Made by a program: the position numbers and the translations under genes. Positions 45,150-56,999 of a DNA stretch of 64,000 nt are shown piece by piece. Under the pieces are notes generated by a model. It was not told the DNA's origin. It did not search any database and worked only from the letters and a program-made list of their open reading frames with translations. Origin of the DNA: Megamerina dolium (Eukaryota; Arthropoda; Insecta; Diptera; Megamerinidae); assembly GCA_963854835.1 (NCBI GenBank), contig OY978526.1, forward strand, positions 76,976,418 to 77,040,417, read 5' to 3'. Each line of letters starts with the position of its first letter. The stretch's first letter is position 1.

Positions 45150-47830
45150 GTTCATATCCTCTGACCCGCTCAATCACAATTGCTGTCGTAAGCTTCGAAA
45201 AGAATGATCTTCAGCTGTCGTTATCTTCACATGGAAGTCCCAGCAAATACAGATTTTTTGGCATAAAACAAAATAATACACGGTTGCAATGATATTGCAG
45301 TGAATCCATGAAGTGGAGCGCAGTATGTACTTTAGACTTTAGGTTAGGTCGAATAAAAGTTGACAAAGTTCGTCTCAAGTTAGAAACCTTACGTGTATAT
45401 AGAGAATATATTGTCGCTCTGGATATGTAAAATAAAATTTTCTCCGTTTTTTGAGAACGAAGGTTTTCTTAGGTTCTTTTTTGAAGCTGTTCATTCCTTT
45501 AACTATTTATAGGAACCATTTTCTTTCTAATAGTTTCCACATAGATACTCCAAGCCTAATATGGCAATCTAGTCTAATGCTGCCTTTGCAATTAAAAGAA
45601 GTAGACGATCATGTTGGCCAGTACAACCCCTTCAGATTGTGGGTGTCCGATGTGAGCATAAGTAATAAACGTTCTCTCTTTGCCAGTCTCAATTCCAGCC
45701 GCAATAGAAATCCTATAATTACAAGTTCTACGTCTACACAAAACACAGAAGGGCTCTGAGTTTTGGGATTCTATCCCAAAACTAAAGAAAAATTAATGAA
45801 CTTCAAACTTCATTCCTAAAGGGTTAAACCCTATCATCGACCCCTATTAATTTTTCCCCTCAACATTTTTTCTGAATATGCTTACCCCGTATCTGTATAA
45901 CTTAGAGGGACTCCCGAGTAAAATGACTTTAAAAGCACCTGAATTCGACAAATATCTCCATAATTTCCTAGGAATTGCCTTCAGGACAATGAAATGTATA
46001 GGCGACCCCTATTAATTCTGGCACAGCATTTCTCCCAAATGGGCTTATCCGCAATTTCCACTTCTTTGGGAGGTTCCCCTACTGAATTGGTGTATTTTTT
46101 TTTTTTTTTGATTAAAAAGATAATTACAATTCCATTTGAAAGTTTTTGAAACAAATATTCCCTTCGGTCCCTATGAAGCTTTTTCATTTAACACCTTACT
46201 TACTAATAGTCATTTTTTTTTGCGTTTAAAGAATTTCATATTACTCATACGCCACGGGCGGCAAATAGCTTTCAAACCTATTCAGATGGGATATATACGT
46301 GTGGTGCGTGCCTTTTCTTGATGATTTTGACACCTGCCATGCATATAATTTTTTATAGGTTTCACTGTATTACATTGTATTTTGTATGGATAAGAGAATA
46401 TGCCACTCTTGTACATCATACGCCACTTATTTACCCCATGCATCCCGATCCTTATAGAAAGAACTTTTTCAAACAGTCACACAGTACTCATACACAAAAG
46501 GATCATAAAAATGCTGATGGAGAATGGGAGATAATGCACGTATTAGCATTGTTCGTTCGTTCGTTCGTTCGATGGTAGCCTCTATTGTTCAAATGGAATG
46601 ATAGAATGATGATTGGTAACTCCCTTTGGTCGTATTACTAACACAAGCGCATAAACACGTATACCTACGCATATACTCACGCATATACAATATATATATA
46701 TATGTACATATATTAGCGCCTACACACATACACACACACACAAAGAAACAAACAAAATAAATTAGCCCCCATTAAGCGTGAATAACGAAAAAATAATATA
46801 ATAACACAATAAAAGAGGGCGTTAGTATCGGCAGCAGCAGCAGCAACAGTAGCAGTGGTAGTGGTTATGGCAGCACCAGCGTCATTTCAAATATTTATTG
46901 ACTCGAGTATTGTTGTCTGTCTGTATGTCTGTCTTTCGTTAGCTCGTTTGTTCGCGCTGGTTGCTTCATTCATACATTCATTCATTCGTTCATTATTCTT
47001 TTATTGTTTGAAGGGTGTTTGTTCGTTTCAAATGGCTTTCTTGCTTTCCAATTCCATTATGATTGTTGTTGCTATTGTTCGTTGTCGTCGCTGTTGTTGT
47101 TGTTGTTGTTGTTGTTGATATTGTCATTTGATACCCGTACGTTAAATTATTACCAAATTTTTTATTGTTTATGACTTTTGTGCGTGGCAACAAAACGATG
47201 CGAAACAGAATGAACGTTATGGGTTAGAGATTGGTGGTCTTATCCTGGTCTCCATTGTGGTCTGTTGTGTGGTACCATCCATTCCACCTCAGCCCCCTCC
47301 CTACCACATATACTCGTTTATCATATCGTACAATATGTTCATAAATTTTTGTTGCTTTTTAATTATATTGATTGATATTTAGTGTCTGTGTCTGTGTCTG
47401 TGTGTGTATGTGTATGTGTGCGTGTTTCACTAATATGTATGGAATTTAATCGGGTTTTTATGTGTAATATGAGAATGACACATATTAAATCTGTGACAAT
47501 ATTGTGATGACAATTTTCTTAAAAGCAGCCAGGCGTGGCTGTCGAACATATTTATATTCAAACGCGTCAGCACATGTATGTCGATGTAGATTTGGATAGC
47601 ATTTTCATTAAATTTATTTCATAATTTATAGAATCATTATATCAAGTGGAGGATGGGGGGTGTGTTGGTTGATTCCTTATTTACATGCAAATTTAGTCGC
47701 TTTGTCGTTGGTGGTTGGTTTTATTAATGATGATTTCGGCATTCAATAATGGTGCAATTAGTACACAGAAGCGACATTGCATTTAAATCTCAAACCAATC
47801 TATGTAATGTATGATGGAAATTTGTCGTTC
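45150..47830. other. No gene seen; simple repeats
   Basis: An internal pair sharing CGACCCCTATTAATT lies near 45839 and 46003. A T run lies near 46088-46109, (TTCG)n at about 46551-46570, CAG near 46831-46850, (ATTC)n near 46967-46992, (TTG)n at about 47092-47118, and GT-rich DNA near 47380-47425. No coding signal. Confidence 0.55.
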
Positions 47831-47839
47831 TATCCAGGG

Positions 47840-48095
47840 TGAAATTTACTAAATTGCATGATAATAATTTGTTTCGAAAACAGACAATGTATCTGTTATA
47901 TAACTCTTGTCGCAACAATCGAGCAATGCGATCTGTCTTCTAGTTTTCGTTGGCAAAGGGAATTTTTATTTTACTCGTAGCCTAGAGGAAATTTACTAAA
48001 CTGCCTGAGAAAGTGCTCTCTCAAACAGACAATGTGTCTGCCGTAACTCTTGTCAAAACCTACGAGTTACCCGTTATGTCTCTTACTATTCGCTT
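47840..48095. repeat. Two-copy diverged tandem repeat
   Basis: GAAATTTACTAAATTGC, AAACAGACAATGTATCTG, TAACTCTTGTC and ATCTGTCTTCTAGTTTTCG correspond to GAAATTTACTAAACTGCC, AAACAGACAATGTGTCTG, TAACTCTTGTC and ATGTCTCTTACTATTCG. The offset is about 145 bp. Confidence 0.6.
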
Positions 48096-48169
48096 CTCAA
48101 ATGTTAATTAGAGGGATGATCCTGCTTCGGCATTTAAAAAGTTGTCAACCCATTAAAACACATTTAATA

Positions 48170-48640
48170 TACCAGCTAGGACAACGATTGAGCAGTGTTT
48201 AACGTGAGCACCTGCCTGATGGCTTAATCTCACGACCCACGAAGCATAAGTATCAATTTGAAGCGTCGATAAGCGCTCCACAGGAATGGAAAATCGAAAA
48301 CCAAGTTCCAGGTTCCTACGGTACCAATTGGGACACGTTGCATGGACGTGCTGCCCTCCTTGGTGGGGATCGAGGCCTAGCTGCAACCTCCTCTGATCTC
48401 AGGAGTCAGCACCCTGGTTGAAATGCAACTCCACATCGAGTACTCCACACCTTTGATGTGGAATACTCTACCCGCCTGTTCTTTGGGTTTCTACAACCAT
48501 CACGAAAACTTCCCCGAAGGGCCGTTCCCACCGATCAGATTGAAAAGGTTCCAACCTGATCACCCGTGGTACCAAATTTACAGTCTTTTGGTAAAAGCCG
48601 AAGGTACTACTAGTTTCAGCGCCATTTGGCTCCTCACTGG
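48170..48640 (-). repeat. Composite dispersed repeat, copy 2 (inverted relative to copy 1)
   Basis: This is the reverse complement of 11140-11600, with the same block order from GTGAGCACCTGCCTGATGGC through CCTACGGTACCAATTGGGAC, GTCAGCACCCTGGTTG, ACTCCACATCGAGTACTCCA, CCCCGAAGGGCCGTTCCCA and GATCACCCGTGGTACCAAAT. The + strand frame 48423-48725 stays open for 100 codons (WNTLPACSLG, HHENFPEGPFPPIRL, QPDHPWYQIYSLLVKAEG) and aligns with the 72-codon frame of copy 1. Confidence 0.72.
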
Positions 48641-48659
48641 TGACCGGGGTCCATCTAGA

Positions 48660-49075
48660 ACAATAATTGATATTGTAGTACGTAATAATTTCTCAAGAAA
48701 TGGATGGCCCTTGCCTACTATTTAAGGTAGCTGCCAAGCAAAGTTGCGAAATTTTGTTAAACTTTTAACCACCTTAACTTATGTAATTTTCCTTCAACCT
48801 AGGTCCAGCAAATTTGATTCCTAGATTCCTATATTGGGTAAGCCAAGCCCCTTATTTAATGTAGTTCTGAAACAAAGTTGTGGAATTGCTAAAGACTTTA
48901 AACCGCCACATAACTTAGAGTCTTCCGTCTCGGCCAAAAATGTTTGTCATGTCAATTGATATTGAAGTGAGTCATAATTTTTCAAGAAATGGTTAAGCCA
49001 CGCCCTCTACTTAGTGTAACTCCCATATAAAATCGTGGAATGAGAAAAAAAATTTTGACGCCATAACTTCGGCCG
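48660..49075 (-). repeat. Degenerate tandem repeat linked to the composite repeat
   Basis: TTTCTCAAGAAATGGATGGC, GTAAGCCAAGCCCCTTAT, TTTTTCAAGAAATGGTTAAG and CCACGCCCTCTACTTAGTGT recur. The reverse complement matches the TATGGGAG, ACACTAA and GGGCGTGGC blocks of 11640-12800. Confidence 0.5.
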
Positions 49076-49096
49076 ACTGCTTCTTCGGCGAATCGT

Positions 49097-49262
49097 GTTG
49101 TTATTGTGATTGTTGTTGTTGTTGTTGTTGTTGTAGCAGCAAAAATACGGAAATGCATTTCCGTAGTCTGATGAGGTGAATGGACCTTGGTGGAGCACAT
49201 GGTCGAGTGCTTCCGCGACGTAGAACCGTCCATTCTTGGGAAGCTCGGTGAATCGTGTCGAT
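49097..49262 (-). mobile_element. Hairpin-family (CAA)-tailed repeat, minus strand
   Basis: A (GTT)n run at about 49108-49135 (CAA on the - strand) is followed by AAAAATACGGAAATGCATTT then CCGTAGT, the family hairpin shortened by losing its loop. Then come TGGTGGAGCACATGGTCGAG, TGCTTCCGCGACGTAGAA and CCATTCTTGGGAAGCTCGGT. The - frame gives LPKNGRFYVAEALDHVLHQG. Confidence 0.82.
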
Positions 49263-49374
49263 AATTTTGCTGACTGCTGTTCCATATAGCCTTATCGTAT
49301 AGATTTATCATACGGAATCGGATTTAGATTTAAGATTTCGATTTTTCGAGAAAGAGTTGTATTCCGACAGTAAG

Positions 49375-49530
49375 AAGCAGATTTTCAGGAAACACGGTGA
49401 CAAGTTGAACAAAAAATGAAGATGTATCACAAGAATAAGGCCTGTCGAAGCCGCCTTATATAAGCAGATCCCAAAACTTTCAAAATATATCATGTAGAAT
49501 AGCATTAGAAGGGAAACTCGGTCAGGAAGG
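49375..49530 (+). repeat. Strongly diverged SINE fragment
   Basis: GGTGACAAGTTGAACAAAAA, TGTATCACAAGAATAAGGCC, CGCCTTATATAAGCAGATCC, TTAGAAGGGAAACTCGGTC. The block order equals the SINE body but identity is low. Confidence 0.4.
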
Positions 49531-50384
49531 CTGTTAGCGCCGTTACTTTTTCGTCATTCAGCACTATAATTACAAGCTGTGAAATGGTGAGTGTACATAA
49601 ACGAAACTAATGTGCAGTTTAGGCTCTTGTAAACGACATTACTGCATTATTCACACCTTCTTTTAGCATTCATTTGGGAGTCATATTGGAATCCAAACCA
49701 AATTTTGTAAGCTAATAAAGATAAAATATAAAGAATAATGTCTTACCATTCATATTTTCACTAATTATAAAACAAAAAAAAAAAAAAAAACATAAACGAA
49801 CCGCCATCATATCCGCAAATGCTACAACATGCAAATAAATTACAAAACCTTGTGTTGCTGCTGAAAACTTTTCAATGAATTTTCTACGCAACGAGTAACA
49901 TAATGTACAATACATGCATCTTTCTTGATGAGAATTACTCAAAAAAAAAAAAATAACAAAAACAAAACATAATAATACCTAATATTCAACATTTCCTTTG
50001 GGTACAATTTAAAATTGCAATATATACTCGTATACTAGTGTAATTTTACTTTTAAATATGTTGAATTGAATGTAGGAGCTCGCAAGTAGTAGGTTACTAT
50101 TTTATATCAAATTCTTATAATGTAGGTACTTAAGATTTACAGAGTGCCAAACAGAAGAAGAAATCACTTGTGTAACATAGAATCTTAAATGAGAATAACA
50201 GAATTTTTAAGCAGGCTAAGAAAGATGGTTATTACATGCACAAATGAAGCATATGAGCATGGACATGCATGGAGTCCAAGCACATTCTACGATGCGGTCA
50301 AGTTTCTTATACCGCACAAAACATGTGAGTACATACGACGAGTAGTAGGTGCATATTTGTGTATGTGGTAGCATTCCAGGTTGC

Positions 50385-50412
50385 TTGATGATGATGATGA
50401 TGATGATGATGA
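50385..50412 (+). repeat. (GAT)n microsatellite
   Basis: About nine GAT units. The surrounding 49540-50820 stretch holds A runs near 49775 and 49940 and no gene I can support. The 151-codon - frame at 50216-50671 reads through this repeat as poly-I. Confidence 0.75.
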
Positions 50413-50829
50413 TAGAATATAGTGGAAGCAGCGGTGGTGGTAAATCCATGAACTTTTGGCACATAAAATTTGTTAGAATGCTGTTATTGAATATGAAGAT
50501 TACGTCGAAAGCTATTGTAATATTTTCTTGTACAATGTTTACTTTAAAAAATCCAACATCTCGAATATGCTTCACAATAGTTTTGAGTTGATTTTGTGAA
50601 AAGTGAAATATTGTATAAAGGTGCAGAAAGAGACTTGAAAATAATGGATGAATATTACAAGTATGTCCCATGGGGACACCCTGCGAGGGGTGCGAGCCGA
50701 TTTTATAAAAAATGACAATTTTGTAGGGCCGCCTCCCTAAGGGGAGGAAATAGGGAGCAACTATTTTTCGCTCTTTTCACTTTAAATTTCTAGGAAATCC
50801 TCTTTGGAAGTAAAGCTAGCGTAGAAGTA

Positions 50830-51350
50830 TGTTCGAGAAAAATGTTGGACAGATGAACATTTACACTTTGCTCCATTTGAGGAAATTTACTGGGAAGTTA
50901 CGCTGATATTTGTCGATTTTCAGATGCTTGTCGTTCATTTTATATTGCGGCTCTCAGAAGGGATTAAGTTTATTCCGAAAAAATTCTGGTATTTGTAAAA
51001 CTAATTGGGTTCGGCCATCCAGTTCACTTCCTTAGGACCAACTCCTAGGCTATTAAGAGGAAACTTTTTGTATGGTGGTCTTTATAAGGGGTTAACATTA
51101 TTCTCAAAAACTCATAAACTAATGTGGATCGACCCTACATTCCATACCGCTTGAGGTGATTGCTGGCCATATGTATGCTATTTTTTGTATATTTTGTGTG
51201 ACAGCCTTCATAAGGGGTTCAGTTTATTCAGGAAAAATCTTGAGTAGATAAAATTAATAAAGTTCAGCCTCACATTTCACCCCACTTGAGGAGATTCCTT
51301 GGTATCTATAGTTATTTGTCGATTTTCATGGGATCAATTATCCCATTTTT
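50830..51350 (+). repeat. Diverged tandem repeat, about 127-bp units
   Basis: The anchor AAGGGATTAAGTTTATTCCG at 50958 recurs as AAGGGGTTAACATTATTCTC at 51086 and AAGGGGTTCAGTTTATTCAG at 51212, with spacings of 128 and 126. CCATTTGAGGAAATTTACTG, CCGCTTGAGGTGATTGCTGG and CCACTTGAGGAGATTCCTTG mark the other half of the unit and indicate a fourth unit upstream. The array runs directly into the duplicated region at 51355. Confidence 0.7.
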
Positions 51351-51354
51351 GGCA

Positions 51355-52005
51355 ATTTCTATAAAGTTATGTGGTAATTGATCAATTTTCCTATGTTTTT
51401 TGGCTTGGGCTTGAGCCTGGGCTTCGGCATTTCAGCAAGCTATCCCATTTTGGATTGCTCAGCCTGGATATGTCAGACGAAGACAGATACACGACTGGAT
51501 GGTCGTTAAAAACCTATCCCCCAATCCGCGATAGCGCCTGTCTATCGGATTTGTGTGCAATCGGGGGTAACAGACTGTATTCTAGCGTCGCGCCTCACTA
51601 ATACCTGCCCGCCTCAGTGAGTAATTGTGGGCTTACCGTGCTATCGGGGGCTATGCTAAGGTGGGACTCCTTTCCCTATTATTGGAGATTTCTAGGAATT
51701 TATGTGGTAATTTATCGATTTTCCTGTGTTTTTGGGCTTCGGCATTTCAGCAGGGTCTCCCATGTTGGATTGATCAGCCTGGAGATGTCAGACGAAGACA
51801 GATACACGACTGGGTGGTCGTTAAAAACCTATCCCCCAATCCGCGATAGCGCCTGTCCATCGGACTTGTGTGCAGTCGGGGGTAACAGACTGTATTCTAG
51901 CGTCGCACCTCACTAATACCTGCCCGCATCAGTGAGTAATTGTGGGGTTACCGTGCTATCGGGGTCTGTGGTACGGTGGACCTCCTTTCCCCCACATTCG
52001 TGGGA
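51355..52005 (+). repeat. Two-unit direct repeat, about 333-bp period, putative LINE 5' region
   Basis: Unit 1 (about 51355-51675) and unit 2 (about 51690-52005) share TATGTGGTAATTTATCGATT, GGGCTTCGGCATTTCAGCA, TGTCAGACGAAGACAGATAC, ACGACTGG(A/G)TGGTCGTTAA, CCTATCCCCCAATCCGCGAT and GTAACAGACTGTATTCTAGC. They are over 90 percent alike in the core. Lying just 5' of an ORF1-like frame, they resemble the repeated promoter units of some non-LTR retrotransposons. That role is inferred. Confidence 0.75.
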
Positions 52006-52039
52006 CATGAATAAAAAATTCAACATACTAATAAAAGAG

Positions 52040-52523
52040 CGGGTTCATGCACTGCATCACAACTTGCGGATCAGATAGTTATCAATATCCAGGAAACTGA
52101 ACGCAAGGTTCTTACGCCAAAAGGGATGGAAGGTAAAGGCGCCAAAGACAAAACATTTGGACCTATACCTAGAATTTTTAAAATGACTGGACGGCAGCAG
52201 GATAGCCAAGGGATGGTGGGCTCTAAGGGTGCCTCGGCATCCAGGGGACCACTACCTATGGTGAAACCGACTGGCCACAGGACCGGAGAACAAGTACGGA
52301 AAGAAAGTCGGGGGCTATTGGGCTCTGGAGCTGCTTCGGCAGTCAAGGAGACTATCCCAATGCCCTCGACAAGTACTGGACAGGCTTCCGGTGTAACTTT
52401 TACTTTCGGAGAGGCCAGAAAGCAGACAGGTCTGAGTGGCGCAGCCACTAAATGGTACCTGCGCTATCTCAAAGAAGGCTCAACATATTTTGCCGATTTT
52501 GGTCACATTTTTTGTAAACTTTG
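52040..52523 (+). pseudogene. Putative retrotransposon ORF1 (gag-like) start, truncated
   Basis: An open frame runs from about 52017 and reads QHTNKRAGSCTASQLADQIV, INIQETERKVLTPKGMEGKG, then a Gly/Ser/Lys/Pro-rich, disordered-looking stretch (GPIPRIFKMTGRQQDSQGMV and GPLPMVKPTGHRTGEQVRKE). It ends SGAATKWYLRYLKEGSTYF. No zinc knuckle is reached before the stop at 52521. Low complexity in charge but not in sequence, and position after a repeated 5' region, fit the N-terminus of a LINE or LTR gag. The frame breaks off, so this would be a 3'-truncated copy. The family is not recognised. Confidence 0.4.
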
Positions 52524-52539
52524 ACGGCGATGCGACCCC

Positions 52540-53147
52540 ACTGATACCCATTATATTGAGGAGATAATGATACAAATCTGTTGGTGTGGCAACTGTCATA
52601 CGAATCATAATTAGATAACTCAAATAAAATAAAATTATATAATTTGTTACGAATATGTATTTATATATGCGCATATAACATTGACAATATACAATACAAT
52701 ACATTATTAACATATGTATCATCAATTCAATTGATTCGCTACTTTCCCTACTACACATCATATTCTGCTATGCTATGTGAGTATCTTTTGATGGTCATTC
52801 ATACACAAAACAAAAAAAAAATGTAATCAGTATTCATAGTTTTTAAATTTATTCGTTTTTGTGAAACCTTGTGAAATTATCTAAGTACACAACGCTCTTA
52901 CTTATAAATATTATATAATCGTAATGGAGCGATTATAATTTTGTTTATACATATTTAATGCATATTTAATATTCACACTCGATCGATTAATAGTGTGTGT
53001 GTGTGTGTGTGTGTGTGTCTGTGACTTTGTTTACTCCAATTTCATATACATAAATCTGGCAAATAATCTTTTAATTCACATTTACTCGTGTACCATACAT
53101 ACACACATGTCGTGTACGTGTAGTTGTCATTATAGGTTTTCTGTTGG

Positions 53148-53188
<41 letters not shown>

Positions 53189-53542
53189 TACTTAATTCAT
53201 ATTTATATATGCGTATTATTAATTATAATTTGTTTTGTTGTTTTATTCATTCATTAATTTATATGTATCATGTTTGTGTGTGTGTGTGTGCGTGTGTGTG
53301 CGTGTGTGTGTGTATTTTTTTTATTATTATTTTATTTTGTTTGTTTGTTTTTTTCCCTATACTTACATACATATGATACATAAGTATATTCATTATATAA
53401 TAAATTTGTTTCGCATAACAGTTTTAGAAATTCTAAATACACACACACACACACAGTCACAAGCATATAAACACTTATACACATTATGGCCCAATGACAT
53501 GACTAATTAGCTATATTTGTATATGTGTGTCTATGTGTGTGT

Positions 53543-53584
<42 letters not shown>

Positions 53585-54230
53585 CGGCGTCTAAATTAAT
53601 TAGCGAAATGGATGGTAGCTGGTAACGATGATGATGATGATAATGATTGTGGCAGCGGTGCGTTGTGACAGTGTAGAAGAGGCACTTTTTGCTCAACAAA
53701 CTATTTCCATTAAATTGGCAATTTATTATGATTATTGTTAAATTACACTTTCTTTCTTTGAGCGAGTATTTGCGTGTGTGTGTGTGTGTGTGTGTGTGCG
53801 TTTATAATGTGTTGCTATTGTTTAAAGCTATTTTTAAGTGATTTTTTTTTTAGCTTTTCATTTGTTTTTTGGGATTTTTTGTTTGTTTGTATTCATGTTG
53901 TACCGTGTTGAATGGGCGTTTTGTATTTGCCGGCGTTTTCCCACATAATGTAATGTGATTGATTAATTTAAATTGAATTTCAGCTGGATTCTCTATTGAT
54001 TACATGTACACATGTTGAATCATATGATGATAACGATGATGCAGAAGAGAGAGAGAGAGTGAGAGAGCATTTAAATTAAATTATTTCTATATTATAGCAC
54101 CCATACACACATACAGAGAGTGTTAACATTTATTTTGAAAGAGGATCCACAACAGATGGTGTTTGTAGTATTGTTTCGTCATTAAAAAAAAATATAAAAA
54201 GCTCATATTTCACTTTGATAATATCGAAGC
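52540..54230. repeat. Microsatellite cluster, no gene
   Basis: (GT)n at about 52993-53019, (GTT)n at about 53142-53185, GTGTGCGTGTG at about 53272-53310, (CA)n near 53441-53455. These are followed by an impure (GT)n of about 55 bases at 53525-53583, (GAT)n at about 53623-53641, (GT)n at about 53772-53800, and (GA)n at about 54046-54068. Confidence 0.8.
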
Positions 54231-54239
54231 CTACATGTA

Positions 54240-55350
54240 TAACAAACGGACAAATATAAATTCGAAAACATTTTGTATAGTAGGTAGGTAGAGTTTTCAT
54301 CCAGCTGCGTTCATTTTCAAAGATTCACATTTGTTGTTAAACATAATTTTAATTACCGATTTTCACCCATATAATTTTTATATTTGCATTTAAAGCGTTT
54401 GCAAATGCACTTTCGAAATCATTTTTTGTATGGTAGGTAGGTGTAGTTTTTATCAAACTATGCCCATTTTCAAACATTCTCATTCTTTAGTAAAAATAAT
54501 ATTATTTACAGAATTTCAGCTCTATAACTTAATAAATTTATATTCGAAATCATTTTTGTTGTATGGCAGGTAGGAGTAGTTTTCATATTCGTTCGTTGAT
54601 GAAAATAATCCATTGTACAAAATTTCAGCTCTATAACTCTATATTTACATGCGCAGCGTCTGAAAATGTAAGTTCCAGAACATTTTTTGTATAGTAGGTA
54701 GATGTAGTTTTTATCCGATTGCTTCCACTTTTAAACATTCTCGTTCGTTGTTAAAAATAATCTTATGCACAAAATTTCAGCTCGATAACTTGCTTTATAC
54801 GTGCACATGGTCTGAAAATGTATGTTCGAAAACATTTTTTGTATGGTAGGTAGGTGTGGTTTTCATCAAACTACATCTATTTTCAAAGATTCTCATACTT
54901 TTGTAAAAATAATCTTATGTACAAAATTTCAGCTCGATAACTTGCTTTATACATGCACATGGCCGGAAAATGTATGTTCGAAAACATTTTTTGTATGGCA
55001 GGTATGTGTAGCTTTCATCCGATTGAGTCCGTTTTCGAACATATTTATTCTTTGGGTAAAATACTCCTTCATGCAGTATTTCAGCTCAATAACTTCATAT
55101 TTGCATGCACACAGTTTGAAAATGTATGTTCGAAATCATTTTTTGTGTGGTAGATAGATGTAGGTTTTATACGACCACGCCCACTTTCAAACATACTCGT
55201 TCGTTGGTAAAAATAATCTTATGTACAAAATTTCAGCTCGATAACTTGCTCTATACATGTACACGTTCTAAAAATGTATGTTCGAAAATATTTTTTCTAT
55301 GGCAAGTAGGCATGATTTTCATTCGATTAAGCTAATTTTTGTATGTGATG
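54240..55350 (+). repeat. Eight-unit tandem array, about 150-bp period
   Basis: The anchor (TTTTTTGTATGG, GTAGGTAG or variants) recurs near 54271, 54423, 54555, 54682, 54833, 54984, 55137 and 55285. The spacings are mostly 148-153, two are near 130. Units also share AAAATAATCTTATGYACAAA, ATTTCAGCTCGATAACTTG, CATGCACATGGTCTGAAAAT and GTATGTTCGAAAACA. The same family, inverted, sits inside the TIR element at 18930-19510. Frames through it give periodic Cys-rich peptides and are not genes. Confidence 0.9.
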
Positions 55351-56700
55351 ACCGAAAGTGTATGCTTTGCTCATTAATGTAACAATTAAGTTAGTTAACA
55401 TGAGTCCTTAACACAACAATTTGCTACATTGCATCCACATTATCCAACAGTATAAGCAATTTTGAAGTGAGTCCGTAATGAGTTTTTAGTTTCAAAATGA
55501 CTGGTGATGATTTTCTCACAATTTTCTCAATGAATTTCATTTTTCTTTCACAATCTCATCCTTGTAGACATATGGAAAGATGGATACATAGTCAAGTGAA
55601 CCATTCATCTAATGTGTTTTTTATTATTATTATTTTTTTTTTTTTTGCCTTGTTTCCATTCCATTTCTAATTACTATTTGCATACATAAATGAAATATGT
55701 AAATATGCAATGCTTCCAATTATTTGAAAAGTTTTTGGTTTTTTTTTTTTTTTTTCTCTACTATTGTTTTACTAAAATGACATAAATTCAAGTCGTCATT
55801 AAGAGTACGTTAGGTGCAGAAGTCATTTAGAGTGTTTTTGTTGTGGGTACATGTCAAAACGTTTCATGCTTCTTGTGTAAGTACATAGGAGTGTAGTAGG
55901 TATACATGTACATAAGCCTCGAAGCAGTGCTGTTCTAGTTTAACACGCAAAACGTGCTTTTTTGTTGAAAATCACACATACGCAGACTTACACAGGCCAA
56001 CATATAATTTACATATATGTATGTAGAGGGTGATGCAATAAGATTGCAGATAAAAAGGACTTCCATATGTTTTTGCCGTAGTTCGGGCTCGGGTTAGATG
56101 TTTAAAAAAAATCTCTGTGACTTTGTATGAGAGCTTCATAAAATATTCAGCATGCTGCACCCATTCATTATTCAAAATTAAAGAAATTCCTGGTTAGTCT
56201 CTTTGAGTGTTCCCTGTGGGTCTTGGCAGTTGACGAATTTTGACCATTTTCAATGACTCGTACTCTTGAGCCATAGGCTGCTCGTGCTAAATTTAGTAGA
56301 AATACGAATATATCAACATTTATTCAAGTTATTGTGCGAAGCAGCCAGGCATGATACCGGCGGGCAGATGTCTGAACGGACGGACAGTTGGACGGTTCCA
56401 CTATGGAAGTGTGTCCTATGTGTCCTTTGGAAGCGACGCTGATCAGGAATACATATTCCTACATTCTTCCAATGGAATTCTTGTGACTCGAATTTTTCAG
56501 AGCTCTGTTTCAGAAGGAAGCACTTTATGCAAAACTTGGTCATAAACTGCAAAAACAAGACAACTATGCAATTTAACACAGATGTCGCTTAGATTAAAGC
56601 TGGTCAAATTACATAAATTCACCTATGGACATGCCTAGCTTCCTTACAAAGAAAGGGCGTGGCCTTAATGGTTTTTGAAATTCAATTTCATTCGTTTAAT
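55350..56700. other. No gene seen
   Basis: T runs lie near 55636 and 55740. A moderately GC part at 56080-56420 contains the serial motif GAACGGACGGACAGTTGGAC, common in dipteran dispersed repeats. AGGGTGATGCAATAAG at 56025 weakly matches an inverted AGGGTGATTCAAGAAT at 57018-57033. Confidence 0.45.
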
Positions 56701-56705
56701 TTTGG

Positions 56706-56989
56706 GCATCAACACTTATAAGCCCCAAAGGGCTCTTTAGCCGAGCCTCTTCCATTACCGACTTATTTTAGTCGTTTCCGAACGGCAGAACTCTTGCGAC
56801 ATCAATTTTTCTGAGCTTTGTCACAGAGTTCTTTAGAAAATTTTAAATGGCAAATTGTTACTGCCGGAAGAATTGCCAATTGCAAAAATCTTTTCGATAT
56901 TAAATTTGTTATGCTTCAGCCGGGGATTGAACCCACGACCTACAGATCAGAATACCAATACACTAACCACCGAGCTACGGCACCCATAA
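56706..56989 (-). repeat. SINE, minus strand, good promoter boxes
   Basis: On the - strand: GGGTGCCGTAGCTCGGTGGT, GTGGGTTCAATCCCCGGCTG, GCAATTCTTCCGGCAGTAAC, CTCTGTGACAAAGCTCAG, TTCGGAAACGACTAAAATAA, then GAAGAGGCTCGGCTAAAGAG and CCCTTTGGGGCTTATAAG. It lacks about 35 bases around the GGTACCCA block and ends without a long T tail. Confidence 0.88.
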
Positions 56990-56999
56990 AAAAAACCTA

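Noticed and set aside
50216..50671. 151-codon minus frame
   Set aside because: It crosses the (GAT)n repeat as poly-Ile. Neither end resembles a known protein.
52071..52448. 125-codon minus-strand frame opposite the ORF1-like frame
   Set aside because: It is an antisense shadow of the + frame, with proline and leucine bias typical of the complement.
54822..55335. Overlapping Cys-rich frames
   Set aside because: They are periodic translations of the 150-bp tandem array. Different frames are open in turn.
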